Of a DNA stretch of 64,000 bases, positions 53,111 through 64,000 are shown piece by piece. Location: the NCBI GenBank assembly GCA_946406115.1, contig OX291557.1, positions 12,246,501 through 12,310,500 of the forward strand, in the 5' to 3' direction. The notes under the pieces are model-generated. The model saw only the letters and a program-made list of their open reading frames with translations, was not told the origin of the DNA and ran no database searches. The DNA is from Apoda limacodes (lineage: Eukaryota; Arthropoda; Insecta; Lepidoptera; Limacodidae). Made by a program: the position numbers and the translations under genes. The number at the start of each line of letters is the position of its first letter. Positions within the stretch are counted from its first letter, which is position 1.

Positions 53111-55744
53111 CTATATTTCTAGTAACCTAATCCCACTAGTTTCTAAGCTATGAGTGCAAGCCATCAAAATACAGATTTCCAGATCATCTCACTGATATCA
53201 CATTGGGACTCAGACATAGGATGTTCACTCTCCTCCTAAAATAATACCTATTACACAATCATACTTATCTCCTAAAGTCTGCAGACATCCTAGACTTCTA
53301 AGTCATACTAGGCTTCTAAGACATAGAATATCTTAGTACCAATATTGAAAGGCAAATTTCAATTATTGCCTGTATTTACCTAGACTAGCATCTGCTCGTG
53401 ACGAACATTTCCAATTCTATAACCACGTAGGAAATAATTTTATGAAGTCTTGTAGAAGCTGGATTCCTTCACACTGACGCACGTGATCAACGGGTTCCTC
53501 CACGAGTTTCCCAGAGCTATCATATATCTTTTCCCGAATTTACAAACTCAAAAATGACGTTGAACATAGCTAGTAAAACAGAGTTATAAAGTGTTCTTCA
53601 GAGGCACTCCCATACTGAAGTTAGTATCCAGCCAGGAATGATAAGTTCCTCTAGACTCTTACCAACGCAAGGCTGGTTTGCGTTCCTAAATGTATGTGAT
53701 CTCAAAGAAAAAATACTTCTGAACACTAGAAGTAATTATTTTTTATAGATCTTTTAGTTTAGTAGTTAAACTTAAGAAAATTATATCTACTCATTGTTAA
53801 AATTATTTAATTTGATGTGTTTAAAAGGTGATGTTATTTATATATTAAATACGGAATAATCTCAATCCGTTATTTCATGAAATTCAGTAGTATGATTTAA
53901 TTCAGGAGTCACAACTTCGAAGAATAGATAGTTATATTAATACCTATAGATTTTATGATTTCTCGACGATAATATATTTTACTTATAAATTTTTTTATAT
54001 AGTTGCTGTATATTTCCATAATTGGATAATTTAGTTTTAACATTTTCATATAGTATTAAGTTTTTCAAACTGTCTGAAAATTCCTTAATAAAGCTTCAAT
54101 TTAGATGTTCTAGTAATTGTAATTACTTGTCTAATCAATACACATCAAACTAAATAACATAAAAATTTTACATACATCCCATCAATCACATAACACTTAT
54201 GCAAATAAATTAAATTCGACTTCAAAAGCTTGTCCCTATCCCAACTAAAATAGTAGATCAGAACTTGCAGCCATTGTCGATGTCCACCTCTTCGGTTCGC
54301 TGTCGCTATCGAAACTCACATCTCCAAACTGTATAAAGACGAAAGAAGACCCTACCTGAAACTTAAAGATTCGTTTCAGGCCTAAGCTCCGAATTCATAC
54401 ATCCAGTTAAGAAATGTAACACAGAAAATACAGACAAGATGCAGGAAATTGAAAAAAAAACCCCTTTTGTTGAACGTTGAATCAGCATCTAAATTCGAAA
54501 TTAATTTACATTATAAATAGTTGTTACCCTTTGTTGTCTGAAATTACTCAATTCACTACGTTTTTTTTTTTAAATTTACTTCCCTTTTAGCTTAATTTAA
54601 CTAACCCTTTTAAATTTCTTTTATACTGTTTAGAACACTGAAATTAATCTTTGTTTAAATAGACGCACACGGTTAAAAACTTTATTGTTTTTAAAAGGTC
54701 TTTTTCGGACGAAACCTCGCGGTTAACTGCTTCAAAATTTTACTGAATTCTTCATCAGAATTTTAGTCGCTGCCCACATCGCGGGACAAAGTCAAGTTAA
54801 AAATTGTTAAAATCTCTACTCGAAACCAATTTAAGAGTTTTCACGATTTTTTGTTCAAAATATTCGCGTGTGTGGGTTAATGACGGTATATGTCTGAAAC
54901 TCATAAATCCATACTTTAATGTGTTTGTCCTAGTAAATACTAGGGTTGACAAAACTATATCACGTGAATATCTCAAATTTCCCAAACAAAATTCCGAACC
55001 TCTCTATTTAGGAAAACCCATAAAATAGTGCTATTCTAACAATAACACTTTATATATTTTAAGCCATAAGGTTTTCTTAGTTCGAATAAAATTTTATATA
55101 ACTATACATTAATTATGTATTCATTTGTTTCTAAGCCCTTCGGTTATAGTTAAGATTTACAAATAAATAGTTTTCATTTTATTATTCCCACTATTTATAT
55201 GACTTTTCACAATTTTGTAGATTGTGGACATTAAACGTTCGAAAACTATTAATTTTAAACTGTATACTTTCAAAGTGTCTGATTTCTCTTGAGAATAATC
55301 AATCAAAATGTTGACTCTAAATTGATTTCTGATGTTGATAACTTCTAACAAATTAAATCAATAATATTAGTGTTCTATTTTGTGTAAACCCTTAGATCCG
55401 ACTGCTTCAAATTTGAATTTGAACCTAATACAGAAACAGTTAGATCCATTTTAATGTAGCCAACAAGAAAAATACGTGTTATTGATATTTCAGCCAAGCG
55501 TGAGAAATTTTTAATCACTCATATACGAAACTCGACCAGTTTAACTTGAGCTACAGCAAAAATTTAAGAAAGAAATGGTACTCAAGCATCTTAACCTTTG
55601 ATAAAGATTGAAGTTCGTGTGCCTTTTGTCGAGTTTTAGTCTCCTTTAAATATTGACAGTATTTTATGTACCTGTAGGATCACTTCATGAATAAGTTTTT
55701 CCTTCAGACCCGAACCGACTGATACTCTTTACCCAAATTAAAAC
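53111..55744. other. 2.6-kb AT-rich segment inside a LINE remnant
   Basis: No gene recognised and no terminal repeats or coding motif found by eye. It separates two consecutive parts of one LINE family in the same orientation, so it may be an old insertion. The frames at 54797-55028 are short and unrecognised. Confidence 0.4.
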
Positions 55745-56190
55745 GTGGTTATGAAACAGAACCACACAACTACCTAAACAGAGAGTGGGCTAAGGCTGCT
55801 CTCGCATCCCTGGATAAGCATCTGTCGCACAAACTGCTTCAACTCAGTAGGAAAAACCTTCGCTACATAACAGGTCACTACGAACTAAATAAATATCCCT
55901 TTAAAATCGGCGTCATTGACAGTCCCCTATGAAGAGGCTGTCTGGATGCCGAGGAGACACCATTCTCGTGAAGTGTGAGCTATCAACAGGAAAAGCTTTT
56001 GGATAGTCCGGAAACCTTGAGTGAGGCACTGAGGAGCATCAGACACCTTCTAGATTTTTGGACAGAACTAATATGAGTGGCCCACGACGGAGAAATTGTT
56101 TTCTTACGTACAATGGCCCAATTGTGAGGCTAAGTGCGGAAAACATACGCTCAACCAACTAACCACCTGTTGTAAGCGGAGCATGAATTG
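55745..56190 (+). pseudogene. LINE zinc-knuckle tail and 3' end (27.3-kb family)
   Basis: The plus strand reads NYLNREWAKAALASLDKHLS, then LRYITGHYELNKYPFKIGVI and GCLDAEETPF, matching LRYIVGIITGHCPLNKHFF of the 27.4-kb copy; the C of GHC is Y here and a stop replaces a zinc Cys. The 3' flank GAGGCTAAGTGCGGAAAACA followed by CAACCAACTAACC also matches, in inverse orientation, 27345-27420. Confidence 0.8.
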
Positions 56191-56899
56191 TATGTTTATT
56201 GTACCGCCCGAATACTTATAATATTTGTCATATTACTTGATTCAATTGTATTCAGCTATTTAATACATTTATTTTCGTGCATATCGAAAGTGAATCCATG
56301 TTAGTACTCATAAATAACCTAATACGTGTCGCGTGGTTTTCCTAAAATCAATCGTTTGTGACTTTGCAATGGATATTTAAGTTAAATGTAAGTATTAACG
56401 TATTCTTTGTTAATTTAAAATTTTCAAAAATATATGCTGCTACCCCAATTTATCTTCCTTATGATTTCTTTTAATTAGTTAACACCGTTATATTTTACCC
56501 AAAAATAAATTGTCTGCGATTGGTAGCGACTGTGAGAGGTACTGAAGGTCTACGCCGTTAGTCCAACCGCGTAGTACTTGCTACGAGATATCTATTATTT
56601 TAAAATTTGACTATTTATAAAAACTTACTGTTTTGTGTTTTATTTGTATGACACTGTTTAATTTCTAAGTGTGTTTTTACAATGATGATTAAGTATGTCC
56701 AAGAATTGAATGCTGTCAGAGGTAAGGTAGAGGAGGAAAAAATGAATACTAGCAAAAAAGGTAATTTTATATTTTGTAATATTGACCCGATTTTTGGCTC
56801 GAGAATTCTTTTGGAATGTGTAGCAGTTTTGGACAACTAATCCGCCAAATAATAAAAAACTATAGTGGTGCGTAGTTTTAGATTAGACAATCTCTAAAA
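56191..56899. other. AT-rich spacer
   Basis: No gene recognised. Confidence 0.4.
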
Positions 56900-57010
56900 G
56901 TATAGCTATGAAGGGACGAAGAAGGACAAAAAGTACTTTTTGTCCCGAACGACGGTTTTCACGGAAGTAGATTTATCCATGGTTAATAGGGACAGGAAGG
57001 GCCATGACGG
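56900..57010. repeat. Dispersed repeat fragment (GAAGGGACGAAGAAGGACA)
   Basis: Shares 19 bp with 13283-13301. It continues as an inverted AAAAGTACTTTTTGTCCCGAA stretch that makes a small hairpin. Confidence 0.5.
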
Positions 57011-59190
57011 CGACGACAGGAAACTTCTATGATCAACCCTTTTTTAGAGCGCGGAAAGTACACCAACTGTGCACTTAGGTAAAAATTATATATAAAAAAA
57101 TGCTGCAATTTACAATGATATCTTAAAAGTCATGACTATGTTTAATTATAGCGGAATATCTTATTTCTGCAGTGCGCAGTTCACAATTCAACCCAATACG
57201 TTTTTGGCCACTCTCTATTTTGACGGCCCTCATTTTTGGCATTCCGGGAAAATTCTTGAGTTTCCTTCCTCTAGACTGGCGCTGTTGTTTACAAGTATAT
57301 GATAAACATCCCCATTCGATATGTCCAATATTAATCTAAAAAGCCGGAAAGTGACGTACATGTATTAAGTAAGAGTTCCGTAGAATGGGATTATTGCGGA
57401 TATCTAAAAAACTTATAAACAAAATTTTGTTCAAAACGATTCTTATATAAGCTCAAATGTATGTTTAAAGCCTTATCCAATTATACCCCACATGAGGGGT
57501 GCGCGAAAAATGTTTTTTTTATTCCTAGGATTATTCAATGTAAGGACCTAAAAAATTGTATTCTCTATTTTCACAACAAACCTTTGTGGCAGTTTTCAAA
57601 AGACACAATAATGTTCAATATTATTATACCCAAATATGGCATAATTATAAGGCTGACGAATTTATAACGATTCCGTTTTTTGCTATTTGGCTACGGCACC
57701 CTAAAAATCGACTATATTGATCGATAATAAATTATATTGTTAATATTAATTTAATTATATTAATTAAAATATATATATAACAAATTTTAATTTTACCTTG
57801 TTTTTTTAATTTAGCAGTTTATTTTTGTTTATCGTACCGTTTTTATTTAGCGCTAAAAATTTAAAAATGATTACTATTCGAAACTTATGCAAATTTTAAT
57901 GTATCTGGCACACGGTTGTTATTAATGTCGATAAAATAATTAGAATTCGTTGTTATCTTGTACTTACGAGTTCATTACTTAAAATTTATAGCGAAAACAC
58001 AGAAAATAGTGACTTATGATAGTTATAATATAGGAATAACTAATATTATTTATGCTAATATTATTTATTATGGTTTCCAAATCGCCGCTGTTAATAATGC
58101 ACTTCAACAAAATTCCTAAAACCTGTAGATAAGTGAGTATTTTTAAATACATAAGTCATTTAATATTTATCAGAAATCAGTAAGTAAATTTCAAAGCATT
58201 AAAATTATAGTAGTATTTATCTAAAATCCAAAGATAATTGATTTTAGCATTATTTAATTCTAAATTTCGACTTCAAATTGTAGTTATAACCCTGAGTAGT
58301 TATACCTACAATAAAGAATTACCTATACAAAATATATAAAAACCGGTATCTACGCTCATACTGTACCTAAAACTCAAGTCACGAAACTAAAAAATGTTCT
58401 TTAATTGCATACTTTATACTCCAATTCCTGTAAAATACTTTAAAACATAAATTTTTGTATGAAACTATGTTATGATTAATGATTTTTATTTTTAGAGTAT
58501 AGTTTACCGGTCATAGATATACAACACATCTATGATACGTTTTCGTGGATATGTGGTCTGTGGCAGCGCAACTGTTCCGATAAGCAGCAAAATCTGGATT
58601 TGGCTTCAAAAAATATTACTTTTTTGATGAACTAAACCAATAATGTTCTAGTGTTCTCGAAAATTTTGAAAAACAATATAAGTGAGGACTCGTCTGGCAG
58701 TGGTACTTACAGAGGTAAATTTACTTCACCGGATATATTACATGCAGTAACAAGAAATAGGTTCTTACCTAGTAATTTTTATTTTAACTTTTGTCTTTTA
58801 ATTTATCAATATCATGAGTGTAGATAAAGTCGTGTATAAAACTGCATTTATAATTAGGTATTAAAACACTCGTGTAATAATAATACTTTCATGGTCAAAA
58901 ACATTATGCCATATTTCCTTAGTTCCCTAATTTTGATTTGTATTTCGACTAATTAAGATTAAGGATTAAAAAAAGGTAATAATAAAAAGTTTTTGATGTC
59001 ATGAGATTCCGCTAAACCATTTTAAATTTACTCCTTGTACAACTTTCTACTCATGTACCAACAATAAAACGTAACTATTGCTATAAATGCGTGTGAAACA
59101 ATGGTTCCTTATTACTTTTATAGACGCAAAACAAATAATGTACGAATACAAAGTAATATAACGCGCATCATACCCAAGGGTTAATAAAAA
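57011..59190. other. AT-rich spacer
   Basis: About 2.2 kb without recognisable genes. TTTGGCTACGGCACCCTAAA near 57690 is a common dispersed string. ATTAATTTAATTATATTAAT near 57740 is low-complexity AT. Confidence 0.4.
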
Positions 59191-59390
59191 TCTGCGTCAC
59201 GTAACGTCCGACTTTGGGGCCGAGCCTTAAACGCTGACTGACTAAGCTTGTGAAAGCCGGCTGGCTGGTGACCTCCTGGAGCAGTCGTCTAGACGCATAG
59301 TCATGGTCTAGATACGCGGCTAGAAAACAGACGGGATTTACCTCACCACCTTCCCCACTCCCACTTCCCCCAGACGTGCGTGTGTATCAT
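59191..59390. other. GC-richer island, unassigned
   Basis: CGTCACGTAACGTCCGACTT to GCGGCTAGAAAACAGACGGG stands out from its AT-rich flanks. It includes GAGCAGTCGTCTAGACGCAT; a similar CAGCCGTCTAGACAGGCC lies at 44202. Possibly regulatory or a small exon; there is no open frame to support the latter. Confidence 0.25.
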
Positions 59391-59939
59391 TATTCTGCTA
59401 TTACATTGCTAGTCAATCATTGCCTGACAGTATTGCCACCTCAATCTTTCTCATTCTAGATATGGTACATTTTATTGTACTGAAACCATTTTTTATTGCA
59501 TAAACCAGCGTCCGGCGAACTATGATATTTGCCAATATCGAATTACATATGTAATATATATTCAAAATAATACAATATATATTTTTAACCTCATTTTTTT
59601 TTATAAATCAATAAATGTAAGTTTATTTTGAAAATGGCAATAATATTGTTTAGACTAGTTTTCTTCAATTATTTAATGAAATCCCCGGCTTGCCTAATGC
59701 TTCTAATTTAATTTATTATTTTCGTACAAAAACGTTGTTGCACAATGGAGGGCTTAATGCCATTCAGCATTTTCAACCAGCCATCCATAAGGCTAAACAG
59801 AAAGACTGTAGGCGGTAGAATAAAGTTTAGTATGTAAATATAAGAATATAAATATACGTAAATATTATAGATACATAAATGCACACATATATTAATATGT
59901 ATGTTAATATGTCACAGAAACACTAAATAATGACAACTC
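59391..59939. other. AT-rich spacer
   Basis: No gene recognised. Confidence 0.4.
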
Positions 59940-60730
59940 AGATTGCTTCAATCTGTCTTAGGTAGAATGCTTTTAGTTTTGCTTTGAAAATATTCTTAAA
60001 CTGTGCTCTACGAATTTCTTCAGGAAGCGCGTTCCCGAGCCCTAACTTGAACTGTGTATGAATTTGAGACAAAACCAGTACGGTAACGAGTTGTGGAAAC
60101 TTTGAGAAGAACGCAGCGAACGTTCGTGTAGAGAACTAATTAACTGGAATCGAGACTTCGATAGCTTGGAGAATTAGGGTCGTTTAGAATAGAATATAGT
60201 GTGGAAAGAATTCTAGCGCTCTTGCGTTGGCGCATCGGCAGCTATTTAAGTTGTTTGCTAAATTTGGATATTTGGTAGTATTTACGTAGACCGAAGATAT
60301 ACCGAATGCAGTTATTTTGTAGGTGGTCCAGTTTATTAAGAAACTCAGAATTTAAGTCAGGATAACACACATCCGCATAATCGATGAGTATATAGTAAGA
60401 TCAAAGACTGCACTGGACCAAGATTCAGATTTAGGCTTTGGTGGTTTGATTTTTTAAGACGCTTATATCCAAACATGCTTGGAGAATCCAGGAGCAAATC
60501 GTTCAGTAAAGGACGTCAAAATTAAATCAAGTCACGTATATGTGGGGTACAAATTATGGTGCGTAGGTTTTAGTGAAATAACAGAAAGGTTTGCTCATTC
60601 AACAATGGACAAAAGCTTTTTGCATTGAGAGGAGTTCCTGGACAAGTCTGTGTTAAAATCACCCATGATTAAGTGATGTGTGTAAGGCATTGTGAAGGAA
60701 GACTGTTTCCAAATTGGAGAAATAATAAAC
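59940..60730 (-). pseudogene. LINE remnant: endonuclease end joined to polymerase tail
   Basis: The minus strand first reads the middle of an endonuclease (NHGDFNTDLSRNSSQCKKLL at about 60600-60670), then, after loss of nearly all reverse transcriptase, the C-terminal part (LIDYADVCYPDLNSEFLNKL, then CIRYIFGLRKY at about 60290-60400), continuing with stops to about 59950. It is an internally deleted LINE copy, frameshifted throughout. The matching C-terminal motif on the other strand at 61270-61378 shows one family in two orientations. Confidence 0.7.
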
Positions 60731-60823
60731 AGTTGGCGGACAATATATGACTTCAAGAACCGCTTTAATACCCTTGATACATACCTTAATAAATAAATTC
60801 TCTACTATGTAAATGTTACTACG

Positions 60824-60927
60824 GTGATATATATTTTTTAATTAGGACATTTTGTTTTAAAATGACTTTAAAACTAACTATAAATTAAGATGTCAAAACA
60901 AAATGTCCTAATTAAAAAATATATCAC
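60824..60927. repeat. Long hairpin between two inverted LINE pieces
   Basis: The arms GTGATATATATTTTTTAATT plus AGGACATTTTGTTTT (60824-60858) and AAAACAAAATGTCCT plus AATTAAAAAATATATCAC (60895-60927) pair over more than 30 bp apart from a 2-nt bulge, with about 36 bases between. It lies exactly between the minus-strand and plus-strand LINE pieces. Confidence 0.9.
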
Positions 60928-60929
60928 AA

Positions 60930-61380
60930 ATTATTACATCACTACTGCCTTTATGCTGACGATCTCAAAATTTATAGATAGGCTACATTGAAAGAATTCT
61001 CAGTTGCTATTGATGCTTTAAACAATGACCTTGTCTATATATCGAAATGGAGCGAAAACTAAAACTAAAAGTTAATCCTTTGAAATCATAGGCTATTGGT
61101 GATTCTCGATTGATTTCAAAGTAAGCAACAAGGTTTAAAATTTAGGTATCATATTTGACCGCACGCTATCTTCGGTGCCTCAAATTATTGCAATTAGCAA
61201 AAAGATGTTCACCGCTTCTTTTACAGAATTTTCTACCCATACCCACAAAAATTGCACTAGCATAATCTCTACTCTTACCGATACTAGACTATGCTGATAT
61301 CTGTTACCTTGATGTTACACAAGACCAACTAAACAAACTTAGGCGCTTTCAAAATATTTGCATAAGATTTATATTTTAAT
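60930..61380 (+). pseudogene. LINE reverse-transcriptase fragment (plus strand)
   Basis: The plus strand reads YCLYADDLKIYR (polymerase YADD box near 60960), later VAIDALNNDLVYISKWSEN, and after several shifts LLPILDYADICYLDVTQDQL plus LNKLRRFQNICIRFIF at about 61270-61378, where it ends. Stops throughout. The LDYADxCY...NKL..LQN.CIR.IF tail matches the minus-strand piece at 60290-60400. Confidence 0.7.
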
Positions 61381-62944
61381 ACGTAGTCTAATGTACTAAG
61401 ATAGTTAAAGAGTGTAAATTAGACGTGGTATTTGGTGTGTTTAAATAAGGATAGTGGATAGTGTTATTTAATTTTATTTAACACTATGTAATTTATATTA
61501 TGATATTTATTAATTTTAAATTATTTTGTTAACGTTCTTCTTAACTATTTATTGGTTTTCCACTTCCTACAAATAATTAAACTTTCAGAAATTTTCCTAA
61601 GTCTCGGATGTCTGGAAGAGATTGCTTAATAGCGAAAAGACCACCTTTTATACTATACTGATTATTTTTGACTGTTTTTTCTCTGTATTTATGTGCAATA
61701 CAGTATATTTCATTTATTAATTAATTTCATTCATTGTAATAAAAAAGAACTAGAAGAATAAATTTAATATGCAATGATTAATGTAATGGATTTTTTTTCG
61801 AATCCTCGTTTACACTATTTTCTTAAACTTAGTTCAGTTTGCTAAGCAGACACTTTTTAGTAACTACGATGGCAACACTGATTACATTGCAATTCAATCA
61901 ATGCTTAGTACTGCACCCAGCCGGTAATAACACAATGTTTGTATCAAACGGCATATCCGTGTCTAATATGGTTAATGACGCGTGATATTTATTCAGACCT
62001 TTTTTGTATTCCATTTAATATTAATCTGGCACGTTAGCTGTTTTTACCGTATAGCTCTGGTGCAGGATATAATTGGCAAATATAAATTTCTCGTATCCTT
62101 GCTGCATTTTTTTGGCATGCGACCTCAAGAAAATGTTTCATGTGCATGCGTAAGGTTTATTTTTTACTTTTTAGTTTGTTTTTGAAGGCACTTACTACTA
62201 CTCACTTAGGTGAAGGATTAAAACCTGGACTGTTCCCGCGGTTGAGCCCTAATTAGCTAATTCAATTTAATAAAAAAATATTAAAATCCGTTTTCTAGTT
62301 TCTAAGAAATACGTAGACAAACATTCATACAATGTCATTGCCATTTGGCTACAGAACCCTAAAAAAGGAACAGCTAGCTCTCTGTCTGTCCATAAATTGA
62401 ATTTGAAAACTGTGGTGAATAGCGAATTTTGATGTATTTACAATAACAGCTTTTGATGGATAAGCTAGACAATGGTAGCTTAAGTTGACTGATTACCCAG
62501 GGTTACAATATACCCCCAACTGCCATATGAAAGATCTTTCCCGTATAACATGAATCAAAATCTAAGTTTGGGTAGTCTAAAACAACCTTTTCTGGTTTAT
62601 TGGAATCCAATGGCAAGGAAAACATATAGCTCCATTTTCTCGCAGTATATCGGCTTTAGGGGGTTATTTTCTTACTTTTTATGGTTTTTTTTTAACGAAA
62701 CCGTAAATATGTGAATAATAACAAAACCCATAACGTGAACTAAAATAAACCAATAAATTTTGAGATGTAATCTTTGTACGAAAAGAGGATAAATTGTAAG
62801 CTCTAGGAATATACTGTTACTCAAGCTTATTGGCTACAGATTAATAATAATAATAATTGGGTAAGCTTTTTATAATTTGTTTACATTTTGTATTTTTATT
62901 TTACTTTTATATTCAGTTTAATGTAAAAAACCTGACTTAAAAAT
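61381..62944. other. AT-rich spacer
   Basis: No gene recognised; the 67-codon frame at 61982-62185 is hydrophobic but unsupported. CACTTAGGTGAAGGATTAAAA at 62201-62221 recurs at 63060-63080. TTTGGCTACAGAACCCTAAA near 62345 is a dispersed string. Confidence 0.4.
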
Positions 62945-63080
62945 TAAGTGAATGATAATAATATACTTTATTGCACATAATATAACAGAAACAGTATTTA
63001 CATAAAAAACAAAATTAAAATGGTGATCTTATCGCTATGAAGCGATCTCTCTCAGATAACACTTAGGTGAAGGATTAAAA
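62945..63080 (-). repeat. Probable LINE 3' end fragment
   Basis: ATGATAATAATATACTTTAT followed by GCACATAA, then GGTGATCTTATCGCTATGAA and GCGATCTCTCTCAGATAA. I recall this as the antisense 3' end of a common lepidopteran LINE. No coding sequence remains. Confidence 0.45.
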
Positions 63081-63876
63081 ATAAAATCATATTTAAAGGT
63101 AATGTGTGCATTAAATAAAGTGGATAATGATTATAATCAATCATACATTACTTACCAAATTTAAATTCAAAAAATAATAGGTATATTTAATACAATTACA
63201 TAATACTATACCTAAATAAATAATTAAAATTATATCATAGATATAGGTAAGCTTGCGGATTGTAATTTTATATAACATTAAGTTTGAACCAACAGGGTAG
63301 TATGTGATTGTTTGCTACAGACGTTTGTATAAGTCGACTGAGGATTATAACAAAATGTAGATACTCAAAATAGCTTTTAGTAGAAGGATAAAAAATCACA
63401 TATGCATTGCAGTGCAGTGCATAAAATAGTTTTGTTATTACTTCAACAGCCTAGTGCTGGCCTTTAAAAAAAAAGTGCCTGTTGTATACGCATTTAAAGT
63501 TCCGCAGCTTGAGAAATCGCGTCGGATTGGGAAATTCATGTGGCATTCGATAATATAGAATTACAGAAAAATAAATAGATAACGAATCGACATAATATAA
63601 TTACCTCTTGTAATGAAATTTAATATTAATTAATAAATTTGTACAAAATTATCCGGCAATATCCGGCGTGTTACGTTTATCGAAAGCTCCATCCCTATCA
63701 GTTTCTCCGACTCTGCTATGACCTTGTACGAGCGTAAGCGTCATATTTTTGTTAAATAATGTAAACGTAATATGAAAAAAAAAATACTCGTTCAAGTTTC
63801 CACAGGAGCTGTCATCGAGAAAATAAAGAAATGGAAATAGTAGATAATATAGTATAGTAGATAATCTACTGTGTAT
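63081..63876. other. AT-rich spacer
   Basis: No gene recognised. Confidence 0.4.
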
Positions 63877-64000
63877 GTGTTTATTATATCCTACTAATAT
63901 TATAAATGTGAAAGTTTTTATGTCTGGATCGATGTTTCTCCATCTTCTAAGAACCTTTTTTTTGTAATTTTCAATGTGTTTTTACAAAGTCTTGTCTCTT
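63877..64000 (-). repeat. Dispersed repeat B, inverted, cut by the window end
   Basis: TATCCTACTAATATTATAAA followed by TGTGAAAGTTTTTATGTCTG is the inverse of the 3' end of repeat B at 18400 and 18910. The element continues beyond the window. Confidence 0.65.

Noticed and set aside
1..64000. CRISPR arrays, bacterial operons, phage or viral gene clusters
   Set aside because: The regular repeats seen are minisatellites, LTRs and transposon copies without spacer structure; nothing suggests a prokaryotic or viral replicon.

Overview
This is a non-coding, transposon-rich stretch of an insect nuclear genome. I infer a moth or butterfly (Lepidoptera): AT-rich sequence, several copies of a short tRNA-derived SINE, CR1/jockey-group LINEs, Crypton-like and Tc1-like remnants, and many short dispersed repeats of kinds common in that order. 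Family names rest on motifs read by eye, since no search was possible. I found no complete host protein-coding gene. A few GC-rich islands (about 6.1-6.9, 25.5, 31.4-31.6, 42.5, 44.2 and 59.2 kb) may be exons or promoters of a host gene whose introns fill the window, but none is proven.

Layout. 0.6-3.2 kb: a short Ty3/gypsy-type LTR element in a tandem LTR-internal-LTR-internal-LTR arrangement on the minus strand, bounded by a 5-bp target duplication; its interior fuses a gag start to an integrase end. 3.2-13.5 kb: a SINE, a CpG island with a possible secretory exon, a 3 x 45 bp minisatellite, a MITE, a dead Crypton-like tyrosine recombinase and GC-rich retroposed repeats. 13.5-35 kb: dispersed repeats, two decayed copies of a conserved retroelement tail on opposite strands, an array of about 151-bp units with palindromes, two MITEs and a RNase H fragment of a LINE. 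35.4-42.1 kb: a defective Tc1/mariner element inserted into one copy of a duplicated 470-bp segment (the other copy is the empty site), followed by inverted copies of a CR1/jockey-like LINE. 43.0-43.5 kb: a hAT-type MITE with 8-bp target duplications. 44.7-48.4 kb: the best-preserved mobile element, a minus-strand LINE with an uninterrupted 988-codon endonuclease/reverse-transcriptase ORF, a 31-nt A tail and a GC-rich 5' region, but no visible ORF1. 48.4-64 kb: further repeats, a third SINE, a LINE split by 2.6 kb, and two oppositely oriented pieces of another LINE that meet at a long hairpin.

Working relationships. The autonomous-looking LINE at 44.7 kb is the likely source family for the 3' fragments at 22.9 and 34.0 kb. 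The SINEs, MITEs and the mini-LTR element lack their own complete enzymes and must have been mobilised in trans. The LTR mini-element and the SINEs are the most informative non-autonomous elements; the LINE ORF2 is the only long coding region that looks intact.
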